Shown piece by piece: positions 24,106-31,205 of a stretch of DNA of 33,953 bases. Positions within the stretch are counted from its first letter, which is position 1. Each line of letters opens with the position of its first letter. Below the pieces are notes generated by a model. It did not search any database. It was not told the origin of the DNA and saw only the letters and a program-made list of their open reading frames with translations. Location of the stretch: assembly GCF_002929845.1 (NCBI RefSeq), contig NZ_PJJS01000025.1, positions 1-33,953 of the forward strand, given 5' to 3'. The translations under genes and the position numbers were made by a program. The DNA is from Cryobacterium sp. M96 (GTDB lineage: Bacteria > Actinomycetota > Actinomycetes > Actinomycetales > Microbacteriaceae).

Positions 24106-24400
24106 CGCCCAGCGGACGCGACACAGCACGCGCCCGGGCAAGACGCGCGGCGCCACCCGAGGAACCTCACTCAGGTGGAGCCGCTGGTGCGGGGGGCCGA
24201 CGTCATTGTTGTTCGTTCTGCGTACGCAATTTCAGACCTACTCGGCAACGGTACTTCGTCACCGGTCGCCTTGTCACCATCTGCGAGCTAACGATTCGTA
24301 CGGGCCGGGCGGCGCAGCGCCGCCCGGGCCGGCGACCTCGGCGCAGCTCGGCTCAGCGCCGCCCGGCCGGCGACCTCGGCGCAGCTCGGCTCAGCTCGGC
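24106..24400. other. Intergenic region with AT-richer patch and GC-rich repeats
   Basis: No gene is supported. Between about 24200 and 24300 the GC content falls towards 50% and contains the palindrome TGCGTACGCA (24219-24228). From 24301 onward the DNA is very GC-rich and repetitive (annotated separately). It separates convergent genes. Confidence 0.5.
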
Positions 24401-24402
24401 TC
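24316..24402. repeat. 39/38-bp tandem repeat at the 3' end of the PepSY-like gene
   Basis: AGCGCCGCCCGGGCCGGCGA... occupies 24316-24354 and is repeated with one base missing at 24355-24392. A partial 10-bp copy (AGCTCGGCTC) at 24393-24402 reaches the stop codon of the minus-strand gene. Confidence 0.85.
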
Positions 24403-25054
24403 AGCGCGGCGTCGGGCGGTTGGCGCTCACGACCTGGCTGCGCTCGGTGAGCTCGACGACGCGCTGCGTGCCGTCGTCGAGGGTGACCTCCACCTCGAAG
24501 GCGTGGTCGAGCGCTCTGCTGCGGCGGAAGTCCGTCACGGTGCCACTGCCGACCTCGGCCAGGGCCGCCTGGCCGGCAGTCGTGCGGTCGACGCTTGCGA
24601 GTTCCGCAGCGGTCAGCACGCGGGGTTCGGCCACGGATGCCGCGTCGCCGCTCCAGCTGGGTGCGCTCACCCACACGACGGTGAAGGTCTCATCGAGCTG
24701 AACCGCGACCTCGACGCCGTTCGGAAGTCGGGTGTCGACCGTGTAGGACTCGGAAAGCGCGTGAGACTCGGCGGGGCCGCGCTGGGCATCCGTCACCGTG
24801 GCTGGCCCGACCTCGGTCAGGGCCGCGCGACTCGCACGCGCCAGCTCGGTGTCGGTCAGGGTGGTCTCGTCGTCGCCGAGACCCGTGGCGGCCGCGATTC
24901 CGGCGGCACCGGCACCCACGGCGACCGTGGCGGCCACCGCAGCCGCGATCCAGGTTGACTGTCGGATTCCGGGCACCCTGATTGCATTCACACCCCCAGT
25001 CTGGGGGACTCCGGGCGGCTTGGATGCCACCGTTCCTGCCGCCGCGCCCTCCAC
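24401..25054 (-). CDS. Membrane-anchored protein with two PepSY-like repeats
   Basis: About 217 residues if GTG at 25054 is used, about 196 from GTG at 24991. A single membrane segment (WIAAAVAATVAVGAGAAGIA, about residues 35-54 of the long form) anchors the N-terminus. Two similar halves follow, each with an LT.xELA..xxxALxEVG..TVTD start and a strand-rich continuation (YTVDTRLPNGVEVAVQLDE and FEVEVTLDDGTQRVVEL), the pattern of PepSY domains that act as extracytoplasmic regulators or inhibitors. A CCCCCAGACTGGGGG hairpin lies directly before the 24991 GTG, making that start uncertain. The stop lies in a tandem repeat. Confidence 0.7.
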   Translation of the reverse strand: MEGAAAGTVASKPPGVPQTGGVNAIRVPGIRQSTWIAAAVAATVAVGAGAAGIAAATGLGDDETTLTDTELARASRAALTEVGPATVTDAQRGPAESHALSESYTVDTRLPNGVEVAVQLDETFTVVWVSAPSWSGDAASVAEPRVLTAAELASVDRTTAGQAALAEVGSGTVTDFRRSRALDHAFEVEVTLDDGTQRVVELTERSQVVSANRPTPR

Positions 25055-25068
25055 CGTGTCAATTTGCC

Positions 25069-25084
25069 TTAGTGGCTAAACTAA
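25069..25084. promoter_or_regulatory. Candidate operator TTAGTGGCTAAACTAA
   Basis: Inverted TTAGT/ACTAA arms flank a 6-bp centre that itself contains GCTAA. The site lies 25 bp before a 16-codon ORF and 75 bp before the NmrA-type gene, between divergent genes. It resembles MarR/TetR-type sites, but no such regulator gene is intact here. Confidence 0.45.
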
Positions 25085-25109
25085 ATGCATTCGACGAAAG
25101 GTGTGACTT

Positions 25110-25160
25110 ATGTCCGGCTCCTCTCCCACCCCGGCTCGCGATGACTCCACGGGCATCTGA
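25110..25160 (+). CDS. 16-residue upstream ORF coupled to the NmrA-type gene
   Basis: ATG at 25110 opens MSGSSPTPARDDSTGI and the stop TGA (25158-25160) shares its A with the ATG of the next gene (TGATG). GAAAGG lies about 9 nt upstream, so this ORF carries the better ribosome site of the pair. It may be a leader peptide for translational coupling, or the N-terminal remnant of a deleted regulator gene whose operator is still present upstream. I cannot tell which. Confidence 0.5.
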   Translation: MSGSSPTPARDDSTGI

Positions 25161-26017
25161 TGGGCAGCATCCTCGTCACCGGTGCCTCCGGAACCGTCGG
25201 CCGGGCCGTGGCCGCGGCGCTCGCGTCCACCGGCGAGAGCGTCATCTCCGCGGTACGGAACCCGGCCGGCTCCGAATTCGCCCTGGACCCGCCGGCCGGC
25301 ACACCCCGTGCCTTCGATTTCTCCGACCCGACCGGGTGGGCCGGCGCCTTCGCCGGAGTCGACCGGCTGTTCCTGCTGCGCCCGCCCGCGATCGCGAACG
25401 TGGCGGACACCCTGATCCCGGTGATCGACACGGCGCTGGCGCACGGCATCCGCCAGATCGTCTTTCTCTCCCTGCAGGGTGTACAGTTCAACCCGGCCAC
25501 TCCCCACCACGCCGTGGAGAAGCACCTGCGGCGTTGGCGGGCCCCCTTCACGTTTTTGAGACCGAACTTCTTCATGCAGAATTTGTCGACCGTGTACCGT
25601 GACGGCATCCGGGAGCGCGGCGAGATCTATCTTCCGGCGGCCAGGGCGCGCACCGCATTCGTCGACGCCCGTGACATCGGGCGCGTCGCCGCGCGGGTGT
25701 TCACCGAGCCGGGGCACCTCGGCAGGGCCTACACGCTGTCGGGCGAGCAGTCGCTGGATTACTACCAGGTGGCGGACATCCTCTCGGAGGTGCTCGGGCG
25801 GCGCATCGTTTATGCGCGGCCGAGCGTCGACGACTACCTCGCCCGGTTGGCCGAGCAGGGCGCAGAGGCCGACTTCATCGCCGTGCAGAAGATGATCTAC
25901 CGGGTGGTGCGCCTGGGGGTTTCCGCGTGCCCGAACCGGGTGATCCGGCGGCTCTCGGGCGATCCGGCAACCACCTTCCGGCAGTTCGCCACAGACCACC
26001 GCGACGTCTGGTCGTAG
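25160..26017 (+). CDS. NmrA-like NAD(P)-binding (atypical SDR) protein
   Basis: A 285-residue soluble protein. The dinucleotide-binding motif GASGTVGR is at residues 8-15, followed by the basic AVRNPAG strand-end (about 32-38) that usually prefers NADP(H). The fold continues with IVFLSLQGV, a FLRPNFFMQN segment and a substrate-side YTLSGEQSLDYYQVADILSEVLGR stretch typical of NmrA/NAD(P)H:quinone-oxidoreductase-like atypical SDRs. There is no YxxxK catalytic pair of classical SDRs, so it may sense redox state or reduce quinones. It starts inside the stop of a 16-codon ORF and probably depends on it for translation. Confidence 0.88.
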   Translation: MGSILVTGASGTVGRAVAAALASTGESVISAVRNPAGSEFALDPPAGTPRAFDFSDPTGWAGAFAGVDRLFLLRPPAIANVADTLIPVIDTALAHGIRQIVFLSLQGVQFNPATPHHAVEKHLRRWRAPFTFLRPNFFMQNLSTVYRDGIRERGEIYLPAARARTAFVDARDIGRVAARVFTEPGHLGRAYTLSGEQSLDYYQVADILSEVLGRRIVYARPSVDDYLARLAEQGAEADFIAVQKMIYRVVRLGVSACPNRVIRRLSGDPATTFRQFATDHRDVWS

Positions 26018-26155
26018 GCCGCACCGGTACCCGCATCGGCACCGGCATCGCGGGCGAACCCGGTGCGCCAGTCGCCACGCCGTCGACACCCCCCTTCGGG
26101 GACTGCGTGCTCCCCGTCCCCAGTCGCTAGATTCGAGTCAGCAAAGGGGATTGCG

Positions 26156-26956
26156 ATGACGGTGGACAGTGCCACGATGCAGGAGAGCCTCGCGGCGCTG
26201 TCAGTCACCGAGCAGCTGCTGCGGGTTCAGGGGAGCGTGCCCCGACGGTCGCGGTTCGCGGGGTTCTTCGGTCTATCCCCGCACGGCGCTGACAGCATGT
26301 CCTGGTATCTCGGGGCCAAAGGAGAGATTGTGGTGGGCTCCATCCTGGCGACGCTGCCACCCGAGTGGACGGCGTTGCGCGCCGTGCCCGTCGGCTCCGC
26401 GACCGCCGAGATCGACCACCTCGTGATCGGACCCGGCGGAATCTTCACGATCACCACGAAGCACCACCCGAGCAATGACATCCGTGTCGCTCGGGACACG
26501 CTGCGGGTCGACGGCGAGTCCGTGCCGTATTTGCACAACGCCGCATCCGAGGCCGAGCGCGTCTCGAGCCTGGTGCGAGAACGGATGCCGCTGGTCGCGC
26601 CCGTGCAGCCGGTGATCGTGTTCGTAGACCCTCGGCTGCTCACCATCGAGCAGAAGCCCGAGCAGGTCAAAGTGCTCGACGCGGACGAACTGCGCCGGTG
26701 GCTGGTCAGGCTCCACCCCGTGCTGTCGGCCGGTGAGGTGCAGGAGGTGGCGGACCTTCTCGACAGCCCGCACATGTGGCACGTGCTGCCGGACACCACC
26801 CCCGATGATGTGCGCGAGCGGTTCACGGCGCTCGATACGCGGGTGCGATCGGCCGGCATCCGACGGATGCTGTGGGTCCTGTTCGCCGCGGCGGGCGCCA
26901 TCGCGGCCGGTTACGTCGTGTTCCGGCTCATCGAAGCCGCGCTCGCGACGGCCTGA
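26156..26956 (+). CDS. Membrane-anchored NERD-domain protein, copy 1
   Basis: A 266-residue protein. The NERD (nuclease-related) domain covers about 48-165: WYLGAKGEIVVG (50-61, Glu57), EIDHLVIGPGGIF (85-97, Asp87) and TITTKHH (98-104). In canonical NERD domains the last strand carries E-x-K; here it reads T100-T101-K102, so the acidic residue is missing. A hydrophobic C-terminal segment (about 240-262) should anchor it in the membrane with the domain in the cytoplasm. The start has AAAGGGG about 6 nt upstream. A paralogue follows 294 bp downstream. It may process or sense nucleic acid; nuclease activity is doubtful. Confidence 0.85.
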   Translation: MTVDSATMQESLAALSVTEQLLRVQGSVPRRSRFAGFFGLSPHGADSMSWYLGAKGEIVVGSILATLPPEWTALRAVPVGSATAEIDHLVIGPGGIFTITTKHHPSNDIRVARDTLRVDGESVPYLHNAASEAERVSSLVRERMPLVAPVQPVIVFVDPRLLTIEQKPEQVKVLDADELRRWLVRLHPVLSAGEVQEVADLLDSPHMWHVLPDTTPDDVRERFTALDTRVRSAGIRRMLWVLFAAAGAIAAGYVVFRLIEAALATA

Positions 26957-26984
26957 GCCGGAACGACGCTCCCGAAGCGGGGGC

Positions 26985-27155
26985 CTACTCGGGCAGGCGG
27001 CGGCGGACCTCGTCCGTCAGCGCGTCGAGCGCGGTGCAGATGGCCACCAGAGACTCCTCCACCCCGCGGGGTGTGGCCGCATCCTCTTTGATCGTGTTGA
27101 TGTGGGTTTCGAGCAGCCCGAGCTGGGTTTGCACGACCCTCATGTTGTTTACCAT
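26985..27155 (-). CDS. Small helical protein of unknown function
   Basis: A 56-residue reading frame between the two NERD genes on the opposite strand: MVNNMRVVQTQLGLLETHIN, then a charged amphipathic helix and a C-terminal ALTDEVRRRLPE. Codon use matches the neighbours (GC-rich third positions) and the sequence looks like two helices with a short Pro/Gly loop (about residues 29-31). ATG at 27155 or the internal Met5 could be the start; the ribosome site is weak. No family is recognised. Confidence 0.55.
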   Translation of the reverse strand: MVNNMRVVQTQLGLLETHINTIKEDAATPRGVEESLVAICTALDALTDEVRRRLPE

Positions 27156-27222
27156 CCGACCATCGTAGGTGGCCGGTTCGGGCCCGTCCCCGAAGGGAGT
27201 GCCACCCGTTGGGGTGAGCCGT

Positions 27223-27228
27223 TACAAT
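27223..27228 (+). promoter_or_regulatory. Candidate -10 box of the second NERD gene
   Basis: TACAAT lies 22 bp before the ATG at 27251, with GGGGGA between them as ribosome site. The -35 region is not clear. It suggests that the second NERD gene is transcribed independently of the first. Confidence 0.45.
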
Positions 27229-27250
27229 CGACGGTGGGGGATCAGAAAAG

Positions 27251-28063
27251 ATGACGTTGGAAAGTACCAGAATGCGCCAGCGCTTCGCGGCCCAATTCAT
27301 GATCGAAAAGCTGCTGCGCGAGCAGAGCGGCACTCCTCCACGAACCCTGTGGGCCCGGTTTCTGGGGCGTTCCCCGCTCGGCGTGAACTGTGAGGGCTGG
27401 TACCTGGGTGCCCAGGGCGAGATCGTGGTCGGCGAAAAGTTGGCGACGTTGTCGCCGGAGTGGGCGGTCTTCCACGCGCTGCCGATCGGCGGACACGGCT
27501 GGGACATCGACCACGTGCTGGTGGGCCCCGGCGGCGTCATCACCATCAATACCAAACAGCACCGCCGCCAGCGCGTGCTCGTGGAGGAACGCAGCGTTCT
27601 GGTGGACAGTCGGCCGGTGCCCTACCTGCGTCACGCGAAATTCGAGGCGGAACGGGTCACGACGCTGCTGGAAGACCGCCGTCCGCTCCCGATTCCCGTG
27701 ATTCCCCTGGTCGTCCTCGTCGGTGCGCGCAGCATCGACGTGCGGTCATCGCCGGTGCCGGTGACGGTTCTCGATGCCGCCGAGCTCGTTCCGTGGCTGA
27801 CGTCCCTGCCGATCGTGCTGGGCCCGGCGGATCGTCTGCGCGTCATTGAACTGCTCGACGACCCCGACATGTGGATCGATGTGCCGCTGGGTTCCGGCGA
27901 GGGCCTGATCGAAAGCTTCTCTCGGCTCGACTCCGAAGTGCGCGCCGCCGCTCTGCAGCGCATGGTGCTGTTGCCGCTCGAGCTGGCGGTGGCAGCGGTG
28001 GCCGCCTTCATCGTGCTGAACTCGGCGATGACGTTGATCGTGGGGATACTCGCGTCCCCGTGA
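27251..28063 (+). CDS. Membrane-anchored NERD-domain protein, copy 2
   Basis: A 270-residue paralogue of the preceding NERD protein, aligning without gaps over the core: WYLGAQGEIVVG (50-61), DIDHVLVGPGGV (85-96), then N100-T101-K102 where the ExK motif would be. Later blocks match too (VPYL, EAERV, VLDAAELVPWL, LLDDPDMW). The C-terminal hydrophobic segment (about 238-262) predicts a membrane anchor. The two copies have diverged strongly outside the motifs, so the duplication is old and both are probably maintained for different roles. The stop codon runs into a 12-bp tandem repeat. Confidence 0.85.
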   Translation: MTLESTRMRQRFAAQFMIEKLLREQSGTPPRTLWARFLGRSPLGVNCEGWYLGAQGEIVVGEKLATLSPEWAVFHALPIGGHGWDIDHVLVGPGGVITINTKQHRRQRVLVEERSVLVDSRPVPYLRHAKFEAERVTTLLEDRRPLPIPVIPLVVLVGARSIDVRSSPVPVTVLDAAELVPWLTSLPIVLGPADRLRVIELLDDPDMWIDVPLGSGEGLIESFSRLDSEVRAAALQRMVLLPLELAVAAVAAFIVLNSAMTLIVGILASP

Positions 28064-28098
28064 ACCCCCGCGACAACCCCCGCGACAACCCCCGCGAC
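28063..28098. repeat. Three 12-bp tandem units
   Basis: AACCCCCGCGAC occurs three times in succession, starting at the last base of the NERD stop codon. A degenerate GACCCCGTGAG follows. Confidence 0.85.
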
Positions 28099-28233
28099 AG
28101 ACCCCGTGAGACCATCGGAAAACACACGATATCGGGCTCCCTACACCCTGAACCTTAACGCTCGGGGTCATTCTCACAGGCGACAGGCGTACCCTCGTCA
28201 CACAGCCTCTCACGAAGGCTGGGAGGGGAGTCA

Positions 28234-30195
28234 GTGGTGTACATCCGCGTGGAGACCAGCGTCGCGGTGCAACAACTCGCTAACGGTCTGCACGATGCGG
28301 GCCGAGATCGTCCTTGGGTTGTGGTGTCGTCGCCGTTCGGCACCAGCCTGCCCGAAATCGGAATCGACCAACTCGCCGGCCAGATCGGCGACGTCGCGCG
28401 CGTCTTCCTGATCGAGACGGGCGAGCTCACCCGCCAGCTCGGCGATCTGCTCCCGGCCCAGTTCCAGGTCTACGGCAGCGCCGGCCGTTCCTTCCCCGTC
28501 GGCGACGCGTTCGCCGACCTGGCCCGTTCCCGGCTTCGGTTCACGCACGGCGACCCGCAACACGCCACCGATCAGCTGGTGACGGATGCCCTCGCCCACG
28601 CGCATCAGGCCGGCCTCTTCGCGCTCGCCCCGGCATCCGTCATCACCGTGGACGGCACCGTCAAGGGGTTCATGCTGGGCGGTTCCCGGGCCCTGGTCGA
28701 ACTCGACGGCGGCGGCATGGCCACCGTCTGGCAGGAGCTGACCTACCCGCCGGTACCCCTCGACTGGACTTTGCAGACCGGTCAGCGCATCCAGGGCGCG
28801 CTCGACGCACCCACCCATCGTCTCAATGTCGAGATCAAGCCGCCCTCCGTGGCCACGATCGCGAAGCGCTACCCGCACGGCAGCATCACGCTCGCTCTGG
28901 TGCAGAAGGTCAGTGCGCAGCGGGCGGTTCTGGCCCTGCACCCGCACCTGGCGCTCACGATCACCCGGGCCGATATCTCGGCCAACTCGCTTGACAAGGT
29001 CGATGCCCTGCTCTCCGAGGGTGACGTCGTGGCGGCCCGGGTCATCCACCTGCCGAGCGGTGCCCTGCACCTGTGCCTGAGCGACGTCGACGACGACGAA
29101 ACCGTTCTGCCGTCGCTGTGTGCCGTGCGGAATGGACCTCCCTGGCTGCAGGAAAATCGTCCGCTGCTGCCTCAGGTCGAGGAAGACGCAGGCGCCGCCG
29201 CAGTGGTCGAACTCGACAGCCAGTCCGCGCTCGTGGGTGCCTCCGCATCGGCCCGCCGCGCCGCGGGGGTCGCCCGTATCGGCATTTCCGGTGGTTCCGG
29301 CGTTTCCGGTGCTGCCGGGGTCTTCGATGCGGCCGGCGTCTCCGGGGTCACGGTCCTGATCACAGCAGGCCCGACATCGGACCGCCTTCACCCGCGCCCA
29401 TCGCCGGGGCCGGGCCGCGTGCACGCCCTGCGTCCGGTTACAACGGGGGCCACCCCGTTCCGGGTCACGCCCACGCCCATTCCCGCGCCACACTCCGCGC
29501 TGCAATCGACCCAGCTGTCCCTCGCCGAGGCGAAGTCCCGCATCGTGCGTCTCGAGAACCAGCTTTCCGAGGCCGGCGCCACCGATTCCGACCTCGCCAA
29601 ACTGCGCGAGCAGGCCCGCTCCGCACAGTTGCAACTGCGCGATGCCCTCGTCGAACTCGCCACCCTGCGCCACACGGTCGCGGAGCTGCGCGACGACCAG
29701 CGGGCCCAACGACGGATGCTGCGCGAATCCCGCCGCACCGTCCCCACCCACTCCGCGGTCAGCGAATACGAGTCGCGGCGAGCCGCCTGGGAGGAACCCT
29801 CCGGCTGGGTGCGGCATGAGATCCTCCTCGCCTGGGTCGACCGGGTTCCGGAATCGGACCGCGAGGAATGGAAGCTGCCGCACAGTTACGTGCTGGGGGA
29901 GCGGTTCACCGAATCTCTCGCCGGGCTCGACGACGGCCAGCTGGCCAAGGCGTTCAAGGCATCCGTCGACGTGCTCACCGGCCGGGTGAAGACCCTCAAG
30001 GGGCGGCACCTGCACGCGCTGCGCCAGGGCGCAGGGCCGGCCGACCCGCACCTGCTGCGCTGGGACGGCGCCCGCTGCATGCGCGTCTCGATCGAGCAGA
30101 ACACCCCCGCCGCGCGCCGAATGCACTTCTGGCAGCTCCCGGATGGCGGCATCGAGCTGGGCCGCATCGTCACCCACGACGACATGGAAGCCTAG
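28234..30195 (+). CDS. Large OB-fold-like / coiled-coil protein of unknown function
   Basis: A 653-residue protein starting at GTG with GGGAGGGGAG upstream. Residues 1-130 form an unassigned alpha/beta domain (PWVVVSSPFG, VARVFLIETGEL, QVYGSAGRSFPVG). Residues about 136-295 look like two S1/OB-type beta barrels (VKGFMLGGSRALVEL ... ELTYPPVPLDW; GDVVAARVIHLPSGALHLCLSD). A low-complexity Gly/Ala/Val/Pro region (320-420) leads to a heptad-rich coiled coil (about 425-500). The C-terminal 140 residues end in a compact strand-rich part (GRHLHALRQG ... RCMRVSIEQ ... RRMHFWQLPDGGIELGRIVTHDD) that recalls the RelE fold. The layout suggests RNA or ribosome contact, but this is inference. No signal or membrane segment. 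It follows two NERD genes on the same strand. Confidence 0.75.
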   Translation: MVYIRVETSVAVQQLANGLHDAGRDRPWVVVSSPFGTSLPEIGIDQLAGQIGDVARVFLIETGELTRQLGDLLPAQFQVYGSAGRSFPVGDAFADLARSRLRFTHGDPQHATDQLVTDALAHAHQAGLFALAPASVITVDGTVKGFMLGGSRALVELDGGGMATVWQELTYPPVPLDWTLQTGQRIQGALDAPTHRLNVEIKPPSVATIAKRYPHGSITLALVQKVSAQRAVLALHPHLALTITRADISANSLDKVDALLSEGDVVAARVIHLPSGALHLCLSDVDDDETVLPSLCAVRNGPPWLQENRPLLPQVEEDAGAAAVVELDSQSALVGASASARRAAGVARIGISGGSGVSGAAGVFDAAGVSGVTVLITAGPTSDRLHPRPSPGPGRVHALRPVTTGATPFRVTPTPIPAPHSALQSTQLSLAEAKSRIVRLENQLSEAGATDSDLAKLREQARSAQLQLRDALVELATLRHTVAELRDDQRAQRRMLRESRRTVPTHSAVSEYESRRAAWEEPSGWVRHEILLAWVDRVPESDREEWKLPHSYVLGERFTESLAGLDDGQLAKAFKASVDVLTGRVKTLKGRHLHALRQGAGPADPHLLRWDGARCMRVSIEQNTPAARRMHFWQLPDGGIELGRIVTHDDMEA

Positions 30196-30321
30196 GCCTC
30201 GACCTGGACGGACTGCATCAAGCCCATCGTCCGGACGGATTCCTACCCGCTGGTGCACTGGGGTCACTGCGTCACCGGCACTCTGCCGACAGTGTTAGAT
30301 GACGGCACGGAGGCCGACGCG

Positions 30322-30387
30322 GGTCAACCCGCAGCAGAGGTCAACCCGCAGCGTGAATCGACCGCAGCGTGGTTCGACCGCAGCAGG
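30322..30387. repeat. Degenerate ~17-bp tandem repeat
   Basis: Two copies of GGTCAACCCGCAGC(A/G) are followed by two degenerate copies reading TCGACCGCAGC. They lie between the large coiled-coil gene and the 3' end of the HD gene. The rest of the 207-bp spacer shows no gene. Confidence 0.7.
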
Positions 30388-30402
30388 GAGCCCCGAGCCG
30401 GC

Positions 30403-30840
30403 CTAACCCAGCGCCGCCAGCGCCGACCCGTATTTCGCCGCGAGCCTCTTCTGCGCGCTCGCGTCCAACTGTTCCACCCGCCAGGGCTCCAGGTTGTCGG
30501 CGATGTCGGCGCGCTTCACGGCGAGAGCGATCGGGTTGGCGCGAATGCCGGCGTAGTAGTCGGCGTCGCTGACGGCATCCGTTCTGGTGAGCACCGTGAC
30601 GGCCTCGACCACACCGCCAGGGATGCCCGCTTTGAGCAGGTCGTGGCGGGTGATGTTCGAGTCTTCGAGCACATCGTGCAGCCAGGCGGTGGCCTGCTCG
30701 AGGGGATCGTTGAGGCGCTCGGAAACGCGACGGGGATGGTCGATGTAGGCGGTGCCGAGCTTGTCGACCTGGCCCAGATGTGCGGTTGTGGCGATTGTTT
30801 TTGCCGCGGCGACGTAGGTATCGCCTGTGGTGACCGTCAT
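30403..30840 (-). CDS. HD-domain hydrolase of the small ppGpp-hydrolase type
   Basis: A 145-residue protein that is almost only an HD domain. Metal ligands His35 (YIDHP), His55-Asp56 (AWLHDVLED) and Asp112 (KRADIADN) are in the order seen in the hydrolase half of RelA/SpoT and in small alarmone hydrolases; the adjacent GQVDKLGTAYIDHPRRV and LEDSNIT match that subfamily. It would hydrolyse (p)ppGpp or a related nucleotide, with no synthetase domain attached. The start at 30840 follows GAGGGGGG by a few nucleotides; an upstream longer frame is non-coding. It is divergent from the riboswitch transcript. Confidence 0.85.
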   Translation of the reverse strand: MTVTTGDTYVAAAKTIATTAHLGQVDKLGTAYIDHPRRVSERLNDPLEQATAWLHDVLEDSNITRHDLLKAGIPGGVVEAVTVLTRTDAVSDADYYAGIRANPIALAVKRADIADNLEPWRVEQLDASAQKRLAAKYGSALAALG

Positions 30841-31109
30841 GGAGACCCCCCTCTTAGCACTACAACAGAGCAGTGTGAGCGGCTCCGCCCATGACTGCAA
30901 CGTTAGCCCGGGCCTTCGCCCGTTGCTAGGAGTTCGGCGCCGGGAAAGCGCGCCTCGGCATCCGTCACCCCGAATCTGTGCCGGACGCACCCCTCGATTT
31001 GGGGGGCCCTCGAGCGGCGAAAATTTTAGCCTCGCCGGTTGCGCGCCGAACCTGGCTGATAGGTTTCTCTCAGGTGACCGACTGGTCGCTGGAGAGACGG
31101 TCACCTTCA
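30841..31109. other. Divergent intergenic region before the riboswitch
   Basis: There is no gene. A hairpin (CGGGC-CTTC-GCCCG) lies near 30908-30921. GGTGACCG (31074-31081) and CGGTCACC (31098-31105) form a perfect 8-bp inverted repeat directly before the riboswitch, which could be an operator or an extra stem. TTGCGC near 31040 and TAGGTT near 31061 are a possible but weak promoter. Confidence 0.5.
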
Positions 31110-31188
31110 CGTCAATCGCAAGGGCACACCCGTCGTGAGGCGGGGTCGCAAAGGCACGGAACCCTCGGGTCAGCCGGCCTACCGAATG
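31110..31188 (+). promoter_or_regulatory. Cyclic-di-GMP-I riboswitch (GEMM-I)
   Basis: The segment follows the GEMM-I plan. A GGGCACACC strand (31122-31130) pairs across a GNRA tetraloop, CGTGAG (31134-31139). The hallmark CGCAAAGGC (31147-31155, usually GACGCAAAGCC) follows. The second helix closes with GGGTCAGCCGGCCTACCG (31167-31184), matching the usual GxCAGCCGGG-TACCG of actinobacterial members. The pairing GAACCCTCGGGTC forms the second stem. GEMM-I RNAs bind cyclic di-GMP and control transcription or translation downstream. Here only a 35-codon ORF of unknown nature and two hairpins follow on this strand. Recognition is from memory of the consensus, not from a covariance search. Confidence 0.85.
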
Positions 31189-31205
31189 AAAAGGAACCGC
31201 CCCAG

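Noticed and set aside
22138..24156. A 672-codon minus-strand frame across the alpha-galactosidase end, menC and RraA genes
   Set aside because: It spans three convincing plus-strand genes and two intergenic gaps; it is a shadow frame.
28231..30267. A 678-codon minus-strand frame opposite the large coiled-coil gene
   Set aside because: The composition is typical of an antisense frame in GC-rich DNA, with no ribosome site or recognisable motif. The plus-strand frame has a strong ribosome site and ordered domains.
30196..30321. Possible C-terminal remnant of a gene (frame reading TDCIKPIVRTDSYPLVHWGH)
   Set aside because: The stretch is too short, has no start and no recognisable family, and the codon pattern is not clearly coding.
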